Below, in pieces: positions 34,987 to 43,989 of a stretch of DNA of 64,000 nucleotides. Each line of letters opens with the position of its first letter. Position 1 is the first letter of the stretch. Source of the DNA: Stramentimicrobium sp964433555. Its GTDB lineage: Bacteria > Atribacterota > Phoenicimicrobiia > Phoenicimicrobiales > Stramentimicrobiaceae. The position numbers and the translations under genes are program-made. The notes below the pieces were generated by a model, which was not told the origin of the DNA, ran no database searches, and saw only the letters and a program-made list of their open reading frames with translations. The DNA lies in assembly GCA_964433555.1 (NCBI GenBank), contig CAYSRG010000002.1:124001-188000 (forward strand). Reading direction: 5' to 3'.

Positions 34987-35907
34987 CTATTGCATGGCTT
35001 CATTTTTAGAAGTAACCATTTTAACAAAAATCAAACATACTAAAAAACTTACAATGTATAAAAGCATGACCACAGCAGATCCATATCCTAAATTCCAATA
35101 TTTAAAATTTATTTTATATGCAAAAAAATTTGAATTCTCTGTTGTACTACCAGGCCCTCCTCCGGTCATGATAAGTATAGTATCAAATATTTTAAATAAA
35201 TCAGTAAACCTTAAGAGTATGGCAATAACAAAAATTGGTTTCAATAATGGTAATTTAATATTCCAAAGAGTTTGCCAGGAAGATGCGCCATCAACTGCAG
35301 ATGCCTCAAATGGTTCTTTGGGTAAAGATAATAAACCAGCGGTAAAAATCAAGATAATAAATGGGGTATATTGCCAAATATCAATTGCCATAATAGTAAA
35401 AGGGGCTAGTTTAGGATTCCCTAGAATGGAACCCTTTATAATACCTAAATTTCTTAAAGTAATTCCAATTAAACCAAAATCAGGATTTAAAGTTAAATGT
35501 CCAATAAGCCCAACAACGATCGGGGAAATGATCATGGGAATAAGTATAATTGGTAAAGTCCACTTTTTAAGTGTCATCTGTGATGACAGACATAAAGATA
35601 CTAGAAATCCCAACAAAAATTCAATTGGTAGACAGATTAATATTATTTTGGCAGTCAACCAAATACTATTAATAAACTCAGAATCATGTAATGCTGTTCT
35701 ATAATTATCTAAACCTATAAATTCCCGGGTAGCAGAAGGATCTATATAATTTATATTTCTAAAACTATAGCTACCCATTATTAACCAGGGTATTAAAGAT
35801 ACCAATATCAATAAAATTATTGTTGGCCAGAACCATTTGTATCCTTTCCATGAAGCTTTTCTAAGACCAAAACCTATTTGGGCGTCATTTATATATCGAT
35901 CACTCAA
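34987..35907 (-). CDS. ABC importer permease, CUT1 type (MalF-like)
   Basis: The 306-residue protein has six predicted membrane helices. Its EAA loop is KEPFEASAVDGASSWQTLWN with IKLPLLKPIF near residue 200, followed by MTGGGPGSTTENSNFFAYKI, a hallmark of first-position CUT1 permeases. Start is TTG (MSDRYIND) behind GGAGGA. It is the first transporter gene after the CoA transferase gene, separated by 146 bp with no clear terminator. Confidence 0.9.
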   Translation of the reverse strand: MSDRYINDAQIGFGLRKASWKGYKWFWPTIILLILVSLIPWLIMGSYSFRNINYIDPSATREFIGLDNYRTALHDSEFINSIWLTAKIILICLPIEFLLGFLVSLCLSSQMTLKKWTLPIILIPMIISPIVVGLIGHLTLNPDFGLIGITLRNLGIIKGSILGNPKLAPFTIMAIDIWQYTPFIILIFTAGLLSLPKEPFEASAVDGASSWQTLWNIKLPLLKPIFVIAILLRFTDLFKIFDTILIMTGGGPGSTTENSNFFAYKINFKYWNLGYGSAVVMLLYIVSFLVCLIFVKMVTSKNEAMQ

Positions 35908-36053
35908 AATATTCCTCCTATTTAGATATATAATTTTCTAATTTTTTAAACCATTTCTTATTTTTATACAAATCTATATACCATTAACTACTCAGCTTAT
36001 AAATGATAATAATACCCAAACAATCTTTTTCTTAAATCATATCTTTATCTTTA

Positions 36054-37241
36054 TCAAATTACCTTCTTTTTTCTCAGCTCTTTAATCTCCTCTTCAGACA
36101 TTCCCAAAATTTCTTTCAACACTTCTTCAGTATGTTCTCCCATCATCGGAGCAGGGTTGATTGAATTATTATCATTTGTTGATAGTCTAATAGGAGAGTT
36201 TGCAACCAATACCTTTCCTGCTTTAGGATGGTTCATCTCTACTAACATATTTCTCAATTTAATATTGGGATCCTGGACAATTTTATCTATTGTATTAACT
36301 TCAGCAGATGGAACTCCAGCTTTAGTTAATAATTCCACTATTTCTCTAGAAGATTTTTTCTTAGTCCAAGTTGTTAAAAGGGAATTTAATTGTTTGCAGT
36401 TCTTGCTACGGTTATCATTAGTGATATAAAGCGGATTATTGATTAATTCTTCCATATTAATAGCTTTACAAAGCTTTTCCCAGAGAGCATCGTTTCCTGC
36501 TCCAATAACCACCCATCCATCATTCGTTTCATAGGTATCATAGGGAGCTATAGAAGCATGCCCATTACCAAGGCGTGTGGCTATTTCACCAGTAGCAGTA
36601 TAGCGGACTACTGCGTTTTCTAATACTGAGAAGACTGAATCCACCATGCTAATATCAATATATTGACCTTCTTTTATAATATTCCTATGGTGTAGTGCAG
36701 CTAAGATACCAATAGTAGCAAAGGAACCCGAAAAGATATCTGCGACAGACGTCCCTACCCGAGTTGGAGGCCCATCAGGATAACCTGTAATTGCCATAAT
36801 GCCCCCAATAGATTGAGCTATGGTATCATATCCAGCTCTTTGCTGATCAAGACTATAATGCCCAAAACAACAGATTGAGGCATAGATAACTAGTGGATTT
36901 ATTTTCTTTAATACCTCATAATCCAAATTCAACTTTTCCATTGTATTAGCCCGATAATTCTCAGTAATTACATCAGCCATTTTCACTAGTTTTTTAAATA
37001 TTTCTTTACCCTCTTCCTGTTTCAAATCCAAAGTTACACTTTTTTTATTACGATTGACACTCATAAAATAAGCACTTTCACCATTAATAAAAGGACCATA
37101 ATAGCGAGAATCATCTCCAATTCCTGGTCTTTCAATCTTAATAACTTCTGCTCCTAAATCAGCAAGCTGCATGGTGCAGGTAGGCATGGCTAATACATGA
37201 CTTAAATCTATGACTCTAATTCCTTCTAATGGTTTACTCAT
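36054..37241 (-). CDS. Class III CoA transferase (CaiB/BaiF family)
   Basis: Family III enzymes transfer CoA between acids through an Asp-bound acyl-CoA intermediate. The 395-residue protein starts PLEGIRVIDLSHVLAMPTCT, has NRNKKSVTLDLKQEEGKE near 64 and carries the nucleophile Asp at about residue 168 in RVGTSVADIFSGSF. DMSMVDSV-like sequence (DISMVDSVFSVLENAV) follows. Next to an alcohol dehydrogenase and an AOR, it may activate the acid those enzymes produce. The actual acid is unknown. Confidence 0.92.
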   Translation of the reverse strand: MSKPLEGIRVIDLSHVLAMPTCTMQLADLGAEVIKIERPGIGDDSRYYGPFINGESAYFMSVNRNKKSVTLDLKQEEGKEIFKKLVKMADVITENYRANTMEKLNLDYEVLKKINPLVIYASICCFGHYSLDQQRAGYDTIAQSIGGIMAITGYPDGPPTRVGTSVADIFSGSFATIGILAALHHRNIIKEGQYIDISMVDSVFSVLENAVVRYTATGEIATRLGNGHASIAPYDTYETNDGWVVIGAGNDALWEKLCKAINMEELINNPLYITNDNRSKNCKQLNSLLTTWTKKKSSREIVELLTKAGVPSAEVNTIDKIVQDPNIKLRNMLVEMNHPKAGKVLVANSPIRLSTNDNNSINPAPMMGEHTEEVLKEILGMSEEEIKELRKKKVI

Positions 37242-37292
37242 TATAACTTTATATCCTTTCTATTACATAACTGATAGTAATGATGATGTTGA

Positions 37293-39116
37293 TTAAATGG
37301 TTGAGAGTCCAAGTTCTTTTATCTTATCTACTTTTGGGACGCCACTATCATCCCATTCTCTAATCTGATAATATTCTTTCAACATTAGATCTAATTCAGG
37401 TAATACACCAGCTGCTAAGCCATCATTTCTAGCAAGATGTAACAATCGTGAGGGAATGGTATCATCTTTTCTAGTAATACCCAGTTCTACATTATATAAG
37501 CGTTTAAGATTATGCAATCTTTGTCCAATTATCATTAATTCTTTTTGATCCATATCCCATCCGGTGACTCTATTAATCCATTCACAGACAATTTTAGGAC
37601 CAATCCTTCCAGCAAGCAGGAATTTACAGAGACCAAGCGCATTAAACACATTCATGTAATCCTGTAGCTTTACCACTAAATCAGCTTTACCTTCACTACT
37701 ATGTGGATCTAACTTGTGTTGCTCATTAAATCCTAGTTCGGGTGCTGGTATACCAGACTCAATCATATAACTTAATGATTCAAGATGACATCCTCCACGA
37801 TTAGCCGTAGCATAGCTTAAGGCCATACCGGTATAAGCACGTGGATCATGCATGGGAATTTCTAAACCTTTTGTATGAATAGCGTAATTTGAGCTGTTAT
37901 CCTTGAGTTGATATGATAAAGCCTTTACTCCCTGCCCGATAAGTTTTCCTAACTTTTCATTTTTAGCTACCTGATGGGTAATCTTAATAAAAGCTTCTGG
38001 ATTTGACCACCTTAATTCTATTGCATGTAAGTCTCTCTTTTTTAAAAGACCTTTTTCATAAGCCTCAATAGCAAAAGCAATGGTCACACCCAGTGATATG
38101 GTGTCAATGCCATAGCGATTACATAGATCATTCATAAGTACAATGCTATTTAGATCTTCGTTTAGCAAATTTGAACCAAAAGCACTTAAGGTTTCATACT
38201 CTGGACCATGTATTATTTCTTTATTAAAATTTACTTCCTTACCACAAGAAATGGGACAGGCAAAGCAAGCATAATGTTTTTTAAAAATAGTATTAGCAAC
38301 GATTTGTCCGGTGGTTTTACCAGCTCCTTCCCAACGGCTTTGAGCAAAGTTTTTAATAGGTAAATCACCGGTATATTCTCTTGCTTCAACCGAACCACCA
38401 GTCCCAAAATCATGTAAACCTTGGGTATATTTTCGAACAAATGGAGTTGCTTCCTGTATAATCCTCGTCAATCCTTCTTTATCATTTATGTCAATAGATT
38501 TTTTCTCCATCTTTACTGCAATAGCTTTAAGATTCTTTGATCCCATTACTGCTCCCAAACCACCTCTCCCAGCTAGACGTGAATGCGGGGCATCAATTAC
38601 AATTGACGAAATAGAAATCATCTTTTCACCTGCTTGTCCAATGGAAGCAATCTGTACCTGGGGATAAATTTCTTTAATACTCTTTGAGGTTTCATAGGTA
38701 TCTAATCCCCATAATTGACGGGCATCTTTAAAAGCCACTCCATCTTTATCAATCAGAAGATATATTGGATGAATCGCTCTGCCTTTAATAACTATACCTC
38801 CATAACCATTCTTCTGTAAGGTTGCTCCCCAATGACCGCCAACTATTGCCTCATTCCATATGCCAGTAAGAGGGGAACGTCCGCAGATAGAGGTTTTGCT
38901 AGCCGTTGGAATGGGAATACCTGTCAAGAGACCAGGGAAGAAAAGGAGAGGATTATTAGGATGTAAAGGTGGAATATTTAAATCTAAATGTTGATAGAGA
39001 TATTTGGCAGCAATACCACTACCACCCAAATATTTTCTCCATTCATTTTCATTTAATTCAAGTTCATGAAAATGTTGCTTAGTCAAATCTATTTCTAATA
39101 TTCTTCTGCTTATCAT
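37293..39116 (-). CDS. aor: Aldehyde ferredoxin oxidoreductase, second paralogue
   Basis: The 607-residue tungstopterin enzyme has FFPGLLTGIPIPTASKTSI near 63, GRGGLGAVMGSKNLKAIAVKM near 180 and the cluster ligands CFACPISCGKEV near 283 (CX2CX3C). The last Cys is in NALGLCKFLLAGR near 498, and MHDPRAYTGMALSYATANRG is also present. It is clearly different in sequence from the AOR at 19.6-21.5 kb, so the two probably take different aldehydes. The ATG at 39116 with GGAGATAATT upstream is better than the TTG at 39128. It sits 21 nt after the alcohol dehydrogenase, suggesting a sequential alcohol-to-acid pair. Confidence 0.93.
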   Translation of the reverse strand: MISRRILEIDLTKQHFHELELNENEWRKYLGGSGIAAKYLYQHLDLNIPPLHPNNPLLFFPGLLTGIPIPTASKTSICGRSPLTGIWNEAIVGGHWGATLQKNGYGGIVIKGRAIHPIYLLIDKDGVAFKDARQLWGLDTYETSKSIKEIYPQVQIASIGQAGEKMISISSIVIDAPHSRLAGRGGLGAVMGSKNLKAIAVKMEKKSIDINDKEGLTRIIQEATPFVRKYTQGLHDFGTGGSVEAREYTGDLPIKNFAQSRWEGAGKTTGQIVANTIFKKHYACFACPISCGKEVNFNKEIIHGPEYETLSAFGSNLLNEDLNSIVLMNDLCNRYGIDTISLGVTIAFAIEAYEKGLLKKRDLHAIELRWSNPEAFIKITHQVAKNEKLGKLIGQGVKALSYQLKDNSSNYAIHTKGLEIPMHDPRAYTGMALSYATANRGGCHLESLSYMIESGIPAPELGFNEQHKLDPHSSEGKADLVVKLQDYMNVFNALGLCKFLLAGRIGPKIVCEWINRVTGWDMDQKELMIIGQRLHNLKRLYNVELGITRKDDTIPSRLLHLARNDGLAAGVLPELDLMLKEYYQIREWDDSGVPKVDKIKELGLSTI

Positions 39117-39137
39117 AATTATCTCCAATGTGCAAAA

Positions 39138-40295
39138 TCAAAAAGATTTTTCATATATTTTTATAATATCTTCCTTGGAGGGTTTTCGTGCAGTATTATA
39201 AGGACTACCACTGGCTAGTGCATCAGTAGCCATTTTATCCAGTCGTTTCATAAAGTTATTTTTATCTATACCCAAACCTGAAATACTGGGGATCTCAACG
39301 TCTTCACATAACTTTTTAATTAATATTAAACTTTCTTTGGCCAAGTTAAGATCTGATAGATTACTATCTTTCACTCCCATTGCCTTTGCTATATCTGCAA
39401 ACCTCTCTGGCAAGCCCATAATTGCATATTCCAAACAAGCAGGTAGAAGTACTGCATTTGATATACCATGTGGTACATGAAACAATGCTCCCAGTGGGCG
39501 CGACATTCCATGAACAATAGTAACAGAAGAATTATTAAAAGCTATACCAGCTTCCATAGCCGCAAGCATCATCTCACTTCTAGCTTCTTCATCATCACCG
39601 TTAGCCCATGCTCTTCTTAAATACTTTGAAATTCTCTTGATTGATGACAAGGCGAAAATATCTGCCAAAGGCTGGTGACGTCTTGATGTATAAGCTTCAA
39701 TTGCATGTGTTAACGCATCAATTCCTGTGGCAGCAGTAATGTTTGGAGGGACTGACATAGTAAGAGCAGGATCGTTAATGGCTATTTTTGGAATTAAATA
39801 CTCACTTCCGATAAGCATTTTTACATCTTTTTTTGTATCAGTTATTATAGTAAACTGAGTAACTTCAGAACCAGTGCCTGAGGTAGTAGGAATTGCCACT
39901 ATGGGAGGTCCATTTTGTTTCACTTTTCCTAGCCCCATATAATCCTGAATCTCACCTGGATTGCTGACCATAAGACTGATAGCTTTGGCTGTATCTATAG
40001 GACTTCCACCACCCAGTGCAATTACAAAATCACAATGGTTCTCTTTAAAAAGATTAGTTCCTTTGTCTACATAATGATCGGTAGGTTCAGTATTGACTTC
40101 GTTAAATAGAGATATTTCAAGCATTTGTTTTTTTAAATAATTAACTACTCTATCAGCATAACCTATATCAGTCATGATTTTATCTGTAATTACTAATGGC
40201 TTATTGCCTATCTTAGCTAATTTGTCACAAGCACTTTCTAATGTTCCTATACCATAATAGATCATTGGTGGAGTTAAAAATCTATAACTGTCCAT
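39138..40295 (-). CDS. Iron-containing (group III) alcohol dehydrogenase
   Basis: The 385-residue NAD(P)-dependent enzyme has the cofactor motif ALGGGSPIDTAKAISLM near 96 and PTTSGTGSEVTQFTIITD near 138. Metal ligands are Asp and His in TGIDALTHAIEAYTS near 195, and two His in IVHGMSRPLGALFHVPHG near 263-277. It is the first structural gene after the IclR regulator, with AGGAGG six bases before the ATG and a 249-bp leader containing AT-rich promoter-like sequence. Likely substrates are primary alcohols or lactaldehyde/diol-type compounds; not resolvable here. Confidence 0.93.
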   Translation of the reverse strand: MDSYRFLTPPMIYYGIGTLESACDKLAKIGNKPLVITDKIMTDIGYADRVVNYLKKQMLEISLFNEVNTEPTDHYVDKGTNLFKENHCDFVIALGGGSPIDTAKAISLMVSNPGEIQDYMGLGKVKQNGPPIVAIPTTSGTGSEVTQFTIITDTKKDVKMLIGSEYLIPKIAINDPALTMSVPPNITAATGIDALTHAIEAYTSRRHQPLADIFALSSIKRISKYLRRAWANGDDEEARSEMMLAAMEAGIAFNNSSVTIVHGMSRPLGALFHVPHGISNAVLLPACLEYAIMGLPERFADIAKAMGVKDSNLSDLNLAKESLILIKKLCEDVEIPSISGLGIDKNNFMKRLDKMATDALASGSPYNTARKPSKEDIIKIYEKSF

Positions 40296-40544
40296 AGAGA
40301 TCCTCCTCTCTTTCTCTCTTTATAATACTAACCATAATTGGAATAAGATGAGTAAATTTTAAGTTTGTTTTTGAAATATCAAGTAATTTACTTTTTAATA
40401 GGTATACTCTTTGTTTATAAAATAATATTGTATTTGATTATTTTCAAAAGTTTATATAATATTTAATCAATAAATACTTATTATTGCTTTTCATTCTCTC
40501 ATTTTTCTATGATAAGAATTTGATATTCCATTCGTTACTATAAT

Positions 40545-41324
40545 TTAATCTTTTGGTTGATAACCTAGTGAAACTGATATCTTCTCAGCCGCTTCTTTCA
40601 CTAAACTTATAAATAATGGAATTTTCTTTTCAGTAAAACGTTCAGTGGGACCTGAAATAGTTAGTGAAGCAACTACCTTATTCGCATAATCAAAAATGGG
40701 GGCGCCTATAGTTGTAGCACCCATTACCCTTTCTCCAACAGCAATTGCATAACCTTTTTCTCGTATTCCTTTAAGGTTTTCTAACAGTTTTTCTGGATCA
40801 GTAATAGTATTTTTTGTATAAGGAATCAACTGTTCTTCCTTTAAAAATTTTTTAATTTCTTCGTCTGGCAAATTAGCCAATATAACCTTGCCAGAACCAC
40901 CAGTATACAAAGGTAGACTTTCACCCAATCTTATTATTCTTCTAACCTCATGGGAGCTTTCAACTCTTTCAACACTAATTCTTCGTCTACCCAAAATAAC
41001 ATTTAAATAAATACATTCTTTTGTTTTTTTAGCAAGATTCTCCATTATGGGAAGGGCGTATTTTCTGAACTCCATTTGCTGTTGGACAATGCTTCCCCAT
41101 CTAAATAAGGACATACCAAGACTATATTTTTGATTATCCGGATTTTTAACCATTATTCCTTCACTCGCTAGAGTTACTAAAATACGATGAATAGTGCTTT
41201 TGTGTAATTTTAATCTATGGCTTAATTCTGTAACTCCAAGCTCTTTTTCTTCAAGTGTAAATGAATTAAGTATTTGTATCGCTCTTTTTATTGACTCAAT
41301 GTAATAATCTGATTCATTTTTCAT
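40545..41324 (-). CDS. IclR-family transcriptional regulator
   Basis: The 259-residue protein has an N-terminal winged helix (GVTELSHRLKLHKSTIHRIL, residues 26-45) and a GAF-like effector domain. In the latter, SLPLYTGGSGKVILANLPDE near 135 and GYAIAVGERVMGATTIGAPIFD near 192 mark the IclR effector pocket. It lies directly upstream of the alcohol dehydrogenase and the long catabolic series, which it most likely controls. A perfect IclR-type palindrome lies in its own promoter region, indicating autoregulation. ATG after AGGTGG. Confidence 0.92.
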   Translation of the reverse strand: MKNESDYYIESIKRAIQILNSFTLEEKELGVTELSHRLKLHKSTIHRILVTLASEGIMVKNPDNQKYSLGMSLFRWGSIVQQQMEFRKYALPIMENLAKKTKECIYLNVILGRRRISVERVESSHEVRRIIRLGESLPLYTGGSGKVILANLPDEEIKKFLKEEQLIPYTKNTITDPEKLLENLKGIREKGYAIAVGERVMGATTIGAPIFDYANKVVASLTISGPTERFTEKKIPLFISLVKEAAEKISVSLGYQPKD

Positions 41325-41370
41325 CAGTATTTACCACCTGTTCAGTCTTTCTTACTTTTTGTCTTGTTGT

Positions 41371-41387
41371 ATGAAACACTGTTTCAT
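41371..41387. promoter_or_regulatory. IclR-type operator palindrome
   Basis: ATGAAAC-ACT-GTTTCAT has perfect 7-bp arms around a 3-bp spacer. It matches the TGAAAC...GTTTCA form of operators bound by IclR-family proteins such as KdgR. It lies 47 bp upstream of the IclR start codon, just after the predicted -10, where it would cover the transcription start. No second copy was seen at the other catabolic promoters in the window. Confidence 0.65.
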
Positions 41388-41399
41388 TATATTATTTTA

Positions 41400-41427
41400 A
41401 TTTTAACATATAAAATAGTTTTGTCAA
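41400..41427 (-). promoter_or_regulatory. Predicted promoter of the IclR gene
   Basis: On the minus strand a perfect TTGACA (41422-41427) and TAAAAT (41400-41405) are separated by 16 bp. The IclR palindrome follows 12 bp downstream of the -10, consistent with repression by its own product. Confidence 0.55.
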
Positions 41428-41443
41428 AAAATTTTTACTATTA

Positions 41444-42097
41444 TCATCCGAAATTTAACATATACTTCCTCAGTAACTCGGCAACTTTTTCCAGCTTTTC
41501 ATAAGGGATCATATAACCTGATCTCTCATGTCTTCTAAAGTGGTTATGGTCAACTGAGAAATTGCCCAAATTGTAGATGGGATCACAGACAGGATCAAAT
41601 GAATTAAGATAGAAGAATTCATTCTTCCTAATCTTCTAAAAGGCCTCTAACTTACCGTTGATCTTAAGATCTATAGAATCTGCGATGTTTAATGATCTTC
41701 TACTGGTGCTCGCCTAAGGGATAGAGTTTTTTGATCCGATCCATGATAGCAGCAAATGGGATCTTAATCAGTTAAGATGGCTTAAAAAGGAGTACCAGCC
41801 CATAGTGGTTAGAGCCAAATTTACGGTAGGCTTTTATAATATTATGTTTAATAGGTTTGGGTGTTCTTCTGGAGCCTGGTCTGGCACCTGCTTTAGTGGG
41901 AAACAGGGACTCATCAGTTTTAGAATCCTCCAGCTACTGGCGGCAATAGCGCCTTAATTCCTTATTACTTATATGATAGGCTTGACAGAGATCTATCACT
42001 TATGAAAAGGAACCGAATGAGGTCTTCTTTAGAATCTTTTATATTCCGCTAAAATAGGTCTCTACCCCTTGATGATAATCCTCTGGTTAAATTTCAT
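41444..42097 (-). pseudogene. Decayed transposase/integrase
   Basis: No open frame survives, but long protein-like stretches can be read on the minus strand in two frames. One reads VIDLCQAYHISNKELRRY, then TPKPIKHNIIKAYRKFGS, then FAAIMDRIKKLYPL. After a +1 shift it continues NIADSIDLKINGKLEAF, KIRKNEFFYLNSFDPV and VDHNHFRRHERSGYMIPYEK. The last resembles the C-terminal N-x-H-x-x-H...TPxEKL tail of DDE integrase-type transposases, and the first looks like its helix-turn-helix. At least five stops and one frameshift interrupt it. It separates the catabolic locus from the molybdenum supercluster. The IS family is uncertain. Confidence 0.75.
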
Positions 42098-42099
42098 GC

Positions 42100-42145
42100 T
42101 TAAGTATTCTTTTGGTAGTGAAATTATACCAAAAAAGATACTTAA
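42100..42145. repeat. Inverted repeat at the edge of the transposase remnant
   Basis: TTAAGTATTCTTTTGGTA (42100-42117) and TACCAAAAAAGATACTTAA (42127-42145) pair with one bulge and one or two mismatches around a 9-nt loop. It lies between the end of the ABC ATPase gene and the transposase remnant. It may be the terminator of the ABC operon or an end of the former mobile element. No matching copy was seen on the other side of the remnant. Confidence 0.5.
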
Positions 42146-42177
42146 TTATTGAGTATGAATAAGCTTTTGTGTTTGTG

Positions 42178-43224
42178 TTATGATAAGCACTTTATATTTT
42201 TTAATTTAAAAATTAGAAATACTTGTTTACCTTTTTGCAGGTTCATTCTTTTAAATAGATGGTAGGGTAATTCTGATAACAATATTATACTCCCCACTTT
42301 TACTTTTATCCTTGTAGTTTCATTACTAATATTAAGATCAATAATATTCCCCTTAAATCTATTGATATTAGGACCGGGTGGAAGAACTTCAGAAATATAT
42401 ATGTCCTGAGGTAATAGAGCAATTTTGTTTACCTTTTTATTATCATCAGGAATGACCACAGATAAACCCTGACAATCTACCTTCGCTATTCCGTTACCTA
42501 AATTAATACGGTTATCACAACAAAGAATGTTGGGTCTGCCAATAAATTCAGATACATTCTCGTTCATGGGAGAAAAAAATATTTCTTCCGGTTTTCCTAT
42601 CTGTTCTATATAGCCCTTGTGCATAATTGCTATTCTATCAGCAACTTCTTCTGCTTCCTTTAAGCTATGGGTTACATAGATAGTTGTAATTCCTAATTTT
42701 TTTTGTATTTGCTTTAATTCTATTCGGAAATATTTCGATGATTGTAGATCAATTTTATTTAATGGTTCATCTAAGAGCAATACCTCTGGATTAAATGCTA
42801 AAGCTCGCGCAAGAGCCACTCGCTGTTTTTCTCCCCCGCTTAACTGTTTGGGATAACGATTTGCTAAACTTTCAATCCTTAACATTTCTAATAATTCTTC
42901 TACTCTGCTTTTTATTTCATTAATTAATTTTTTTTCAATCTTTAAGCTATAAGCAATATTAGAAAAAACATCGAGATGAGGAAATAAATGTAAATCCTGA
43001 AATAGATAGCCTATCTTTCTATTCTTAACACCTAATTTATCAATTTTTTCTTTACCAAAAAAAACTGTACCCTGATAATCTATAAGACCTGCAACAATAT
43101 TTAATAAAGTACTCTTCCCGGCACCATTAGAACCCAGTAAAACAAATAATTCTTTATCCCATATCTTCAAGTTAATATTTTTACAAATGTAATTTGAAAT
43201 GTTTTTCAATTCAATATCTGGCAT
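42178..43224 (-). CDS. ABC transporter ATPase (ModC/WtpC-like, with TOBE domain)
   Basis: The 348-residue protein has Walker A LGSNGAGKST near 31, an intact Q-loop LFQDLHLFPHLDV near 77, signature LSGGEKQRVALARALAF near 130, Walker B VLLLDEPLNKIDLQ and H-loop VTHSLKEAEEVADRIAI. Residues 230-348 form a C-terminal extension like the TOBE domains of molybdate, tungstate and other anion importers. Its permease and binding protein are of the SsuC and NMT1 kinds, an unusual mixture. In this gene context a metal oxyanion or pterin-related ligand is possible, but not shown. ATG after GTGGAG. Confidence 0.88.
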   Translation of the reverse strand: MPDIELKNISNYICKNINLKIWDKELFVLLGSNGAGKSTLLNIVAGLIDYQGTVFFGKEKIDKLGVKNRKIGYLFQDLHLFPHLDVFSNIAYSLKIEKKLINEIKSRVEELLEMLRIESLANRYPKQLSGGEKQRVALARALAFNPEVLLLDEPLNKIDLQSSKYFRIELKQIQKKLGITTIYVTHSLKEAEEVADRIAIMHKGYIEQIGKPEEIFFSPMNENVSEFIGRPNILCCDNRINLGNGIAKVDCQGLSVVIPDDNKKVNKIALLPQDIYISEVLPPGPNINRFKGNIIDLNISNETTRIKVKVGSIILLSELPYHLFKRMNLQKGKQVFLIFKLKNIKCLS

Positions 43225-43227
43225 AAA

Positions 43228-43989
43228 TTATCTCCACTTACCCGTAAATATCATTTCTAAAAATATAAAGAATCTTTCAAATAGAAAACACATAATTGCC
43301 AGGATTATTAAACAGACAATAATAATATCTATTCGCATCAAACTCTCCGCCCGCATCATTAAAGCACCTATCCCGGTGGGAATGGCAACCATTTCAGCAG
43401 CAATGATTACCCGCCACGCCATTCCTGATTCCAACTTTAGACCGGTAAAGATATTTGGTAGTGCCAAAGGAATGACTATCGAAGTTAAAATTTCCTTATC
43501 GGAAGCCCCCAAACTTCTGGCAACTTTGATATAATTTTTATCTACTGTTTTAATGCCAGTTGAAGTATTATAGAGAATAGGGAAAAATGAACAAATAAAT
43601 ATAATAGTAATTGGCAATATCTCGCCAATTCCTAACCATAACATCAAAAGAGGCAGCCAACCTAAGGCCGGAATAGGGTATACTAAACTTATAATGGGAC
43701 TTAATGTTCTATCAAGTAAATAATACCAGCCAGTTAAAATGCCAAAAATAATGCCAGCGATAGTGCCCAAAGAAAATCCAATTAAAACACGTGAAAGGCT
43801 ACTTATAAAACTTTTTCCCAATACGCCGCTTGCAGTAAGGTTATAAAACTCAGAAACTACCATAGAAAAAGGGGGGAGAAAAAATTTTCCAGATATTAAA
43901 TGCATTCTTGCCATTAATTCCCATAATATTAAAAAAATTATTATCGGGAAAATTCCTAATATAGATTTAATTATTCTCGAAAAAATCAT
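43228..43989 (-). CDS. ABC transporter permease (SsuC/TauC family)
   Basis: The 253-residue membrane protein has about six helices. Its BPD_transp_1 EAA-type loop is NYIKVARSLGASDKEILTSI with VIPLALPNIFTGLKLESGMAW near residue 165, followed by AAEMVAIPTGIGALMMRAES, the typical SsuC/TauC/nitrate-type ending. It overlaps the end of the binding-protein gene by 4 bp (ATGA) and is followed 3 bp later by the ATPase, so the three genes are one coupled transporter unit. Confidence 0.9.
   Translation of the reverse strand: MIFSRIIKSILGIFPIIIFLILWELMARMHLISGKFFLPPFSMVVSEFYNLTASGVLGKSFISSLSRVLIGFSLGTIAGIIFGILTGWYYLLDRTLSPIISLVYPIPALGWLPLLMLWLGIGEILPITIIFICSFFPILYNTSTGIKTVDKNYIKVARSLGASDKEILTSIVIPLALPNIFTGLKLESGMAWRVIIAAEMVAIPTGIGALMMRAESLMRIDIIIVCLIILAIMCFLFERFFIFLEMIFTGKWR

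Noticed and set aside
34994..35704. 236-codon plus-strand reading frame opposite the permease gene
   Set aside because: It is antisense to clear permease motifs (EAA loop). Length alone reflects few stops in the complement of hydrophobic codons.
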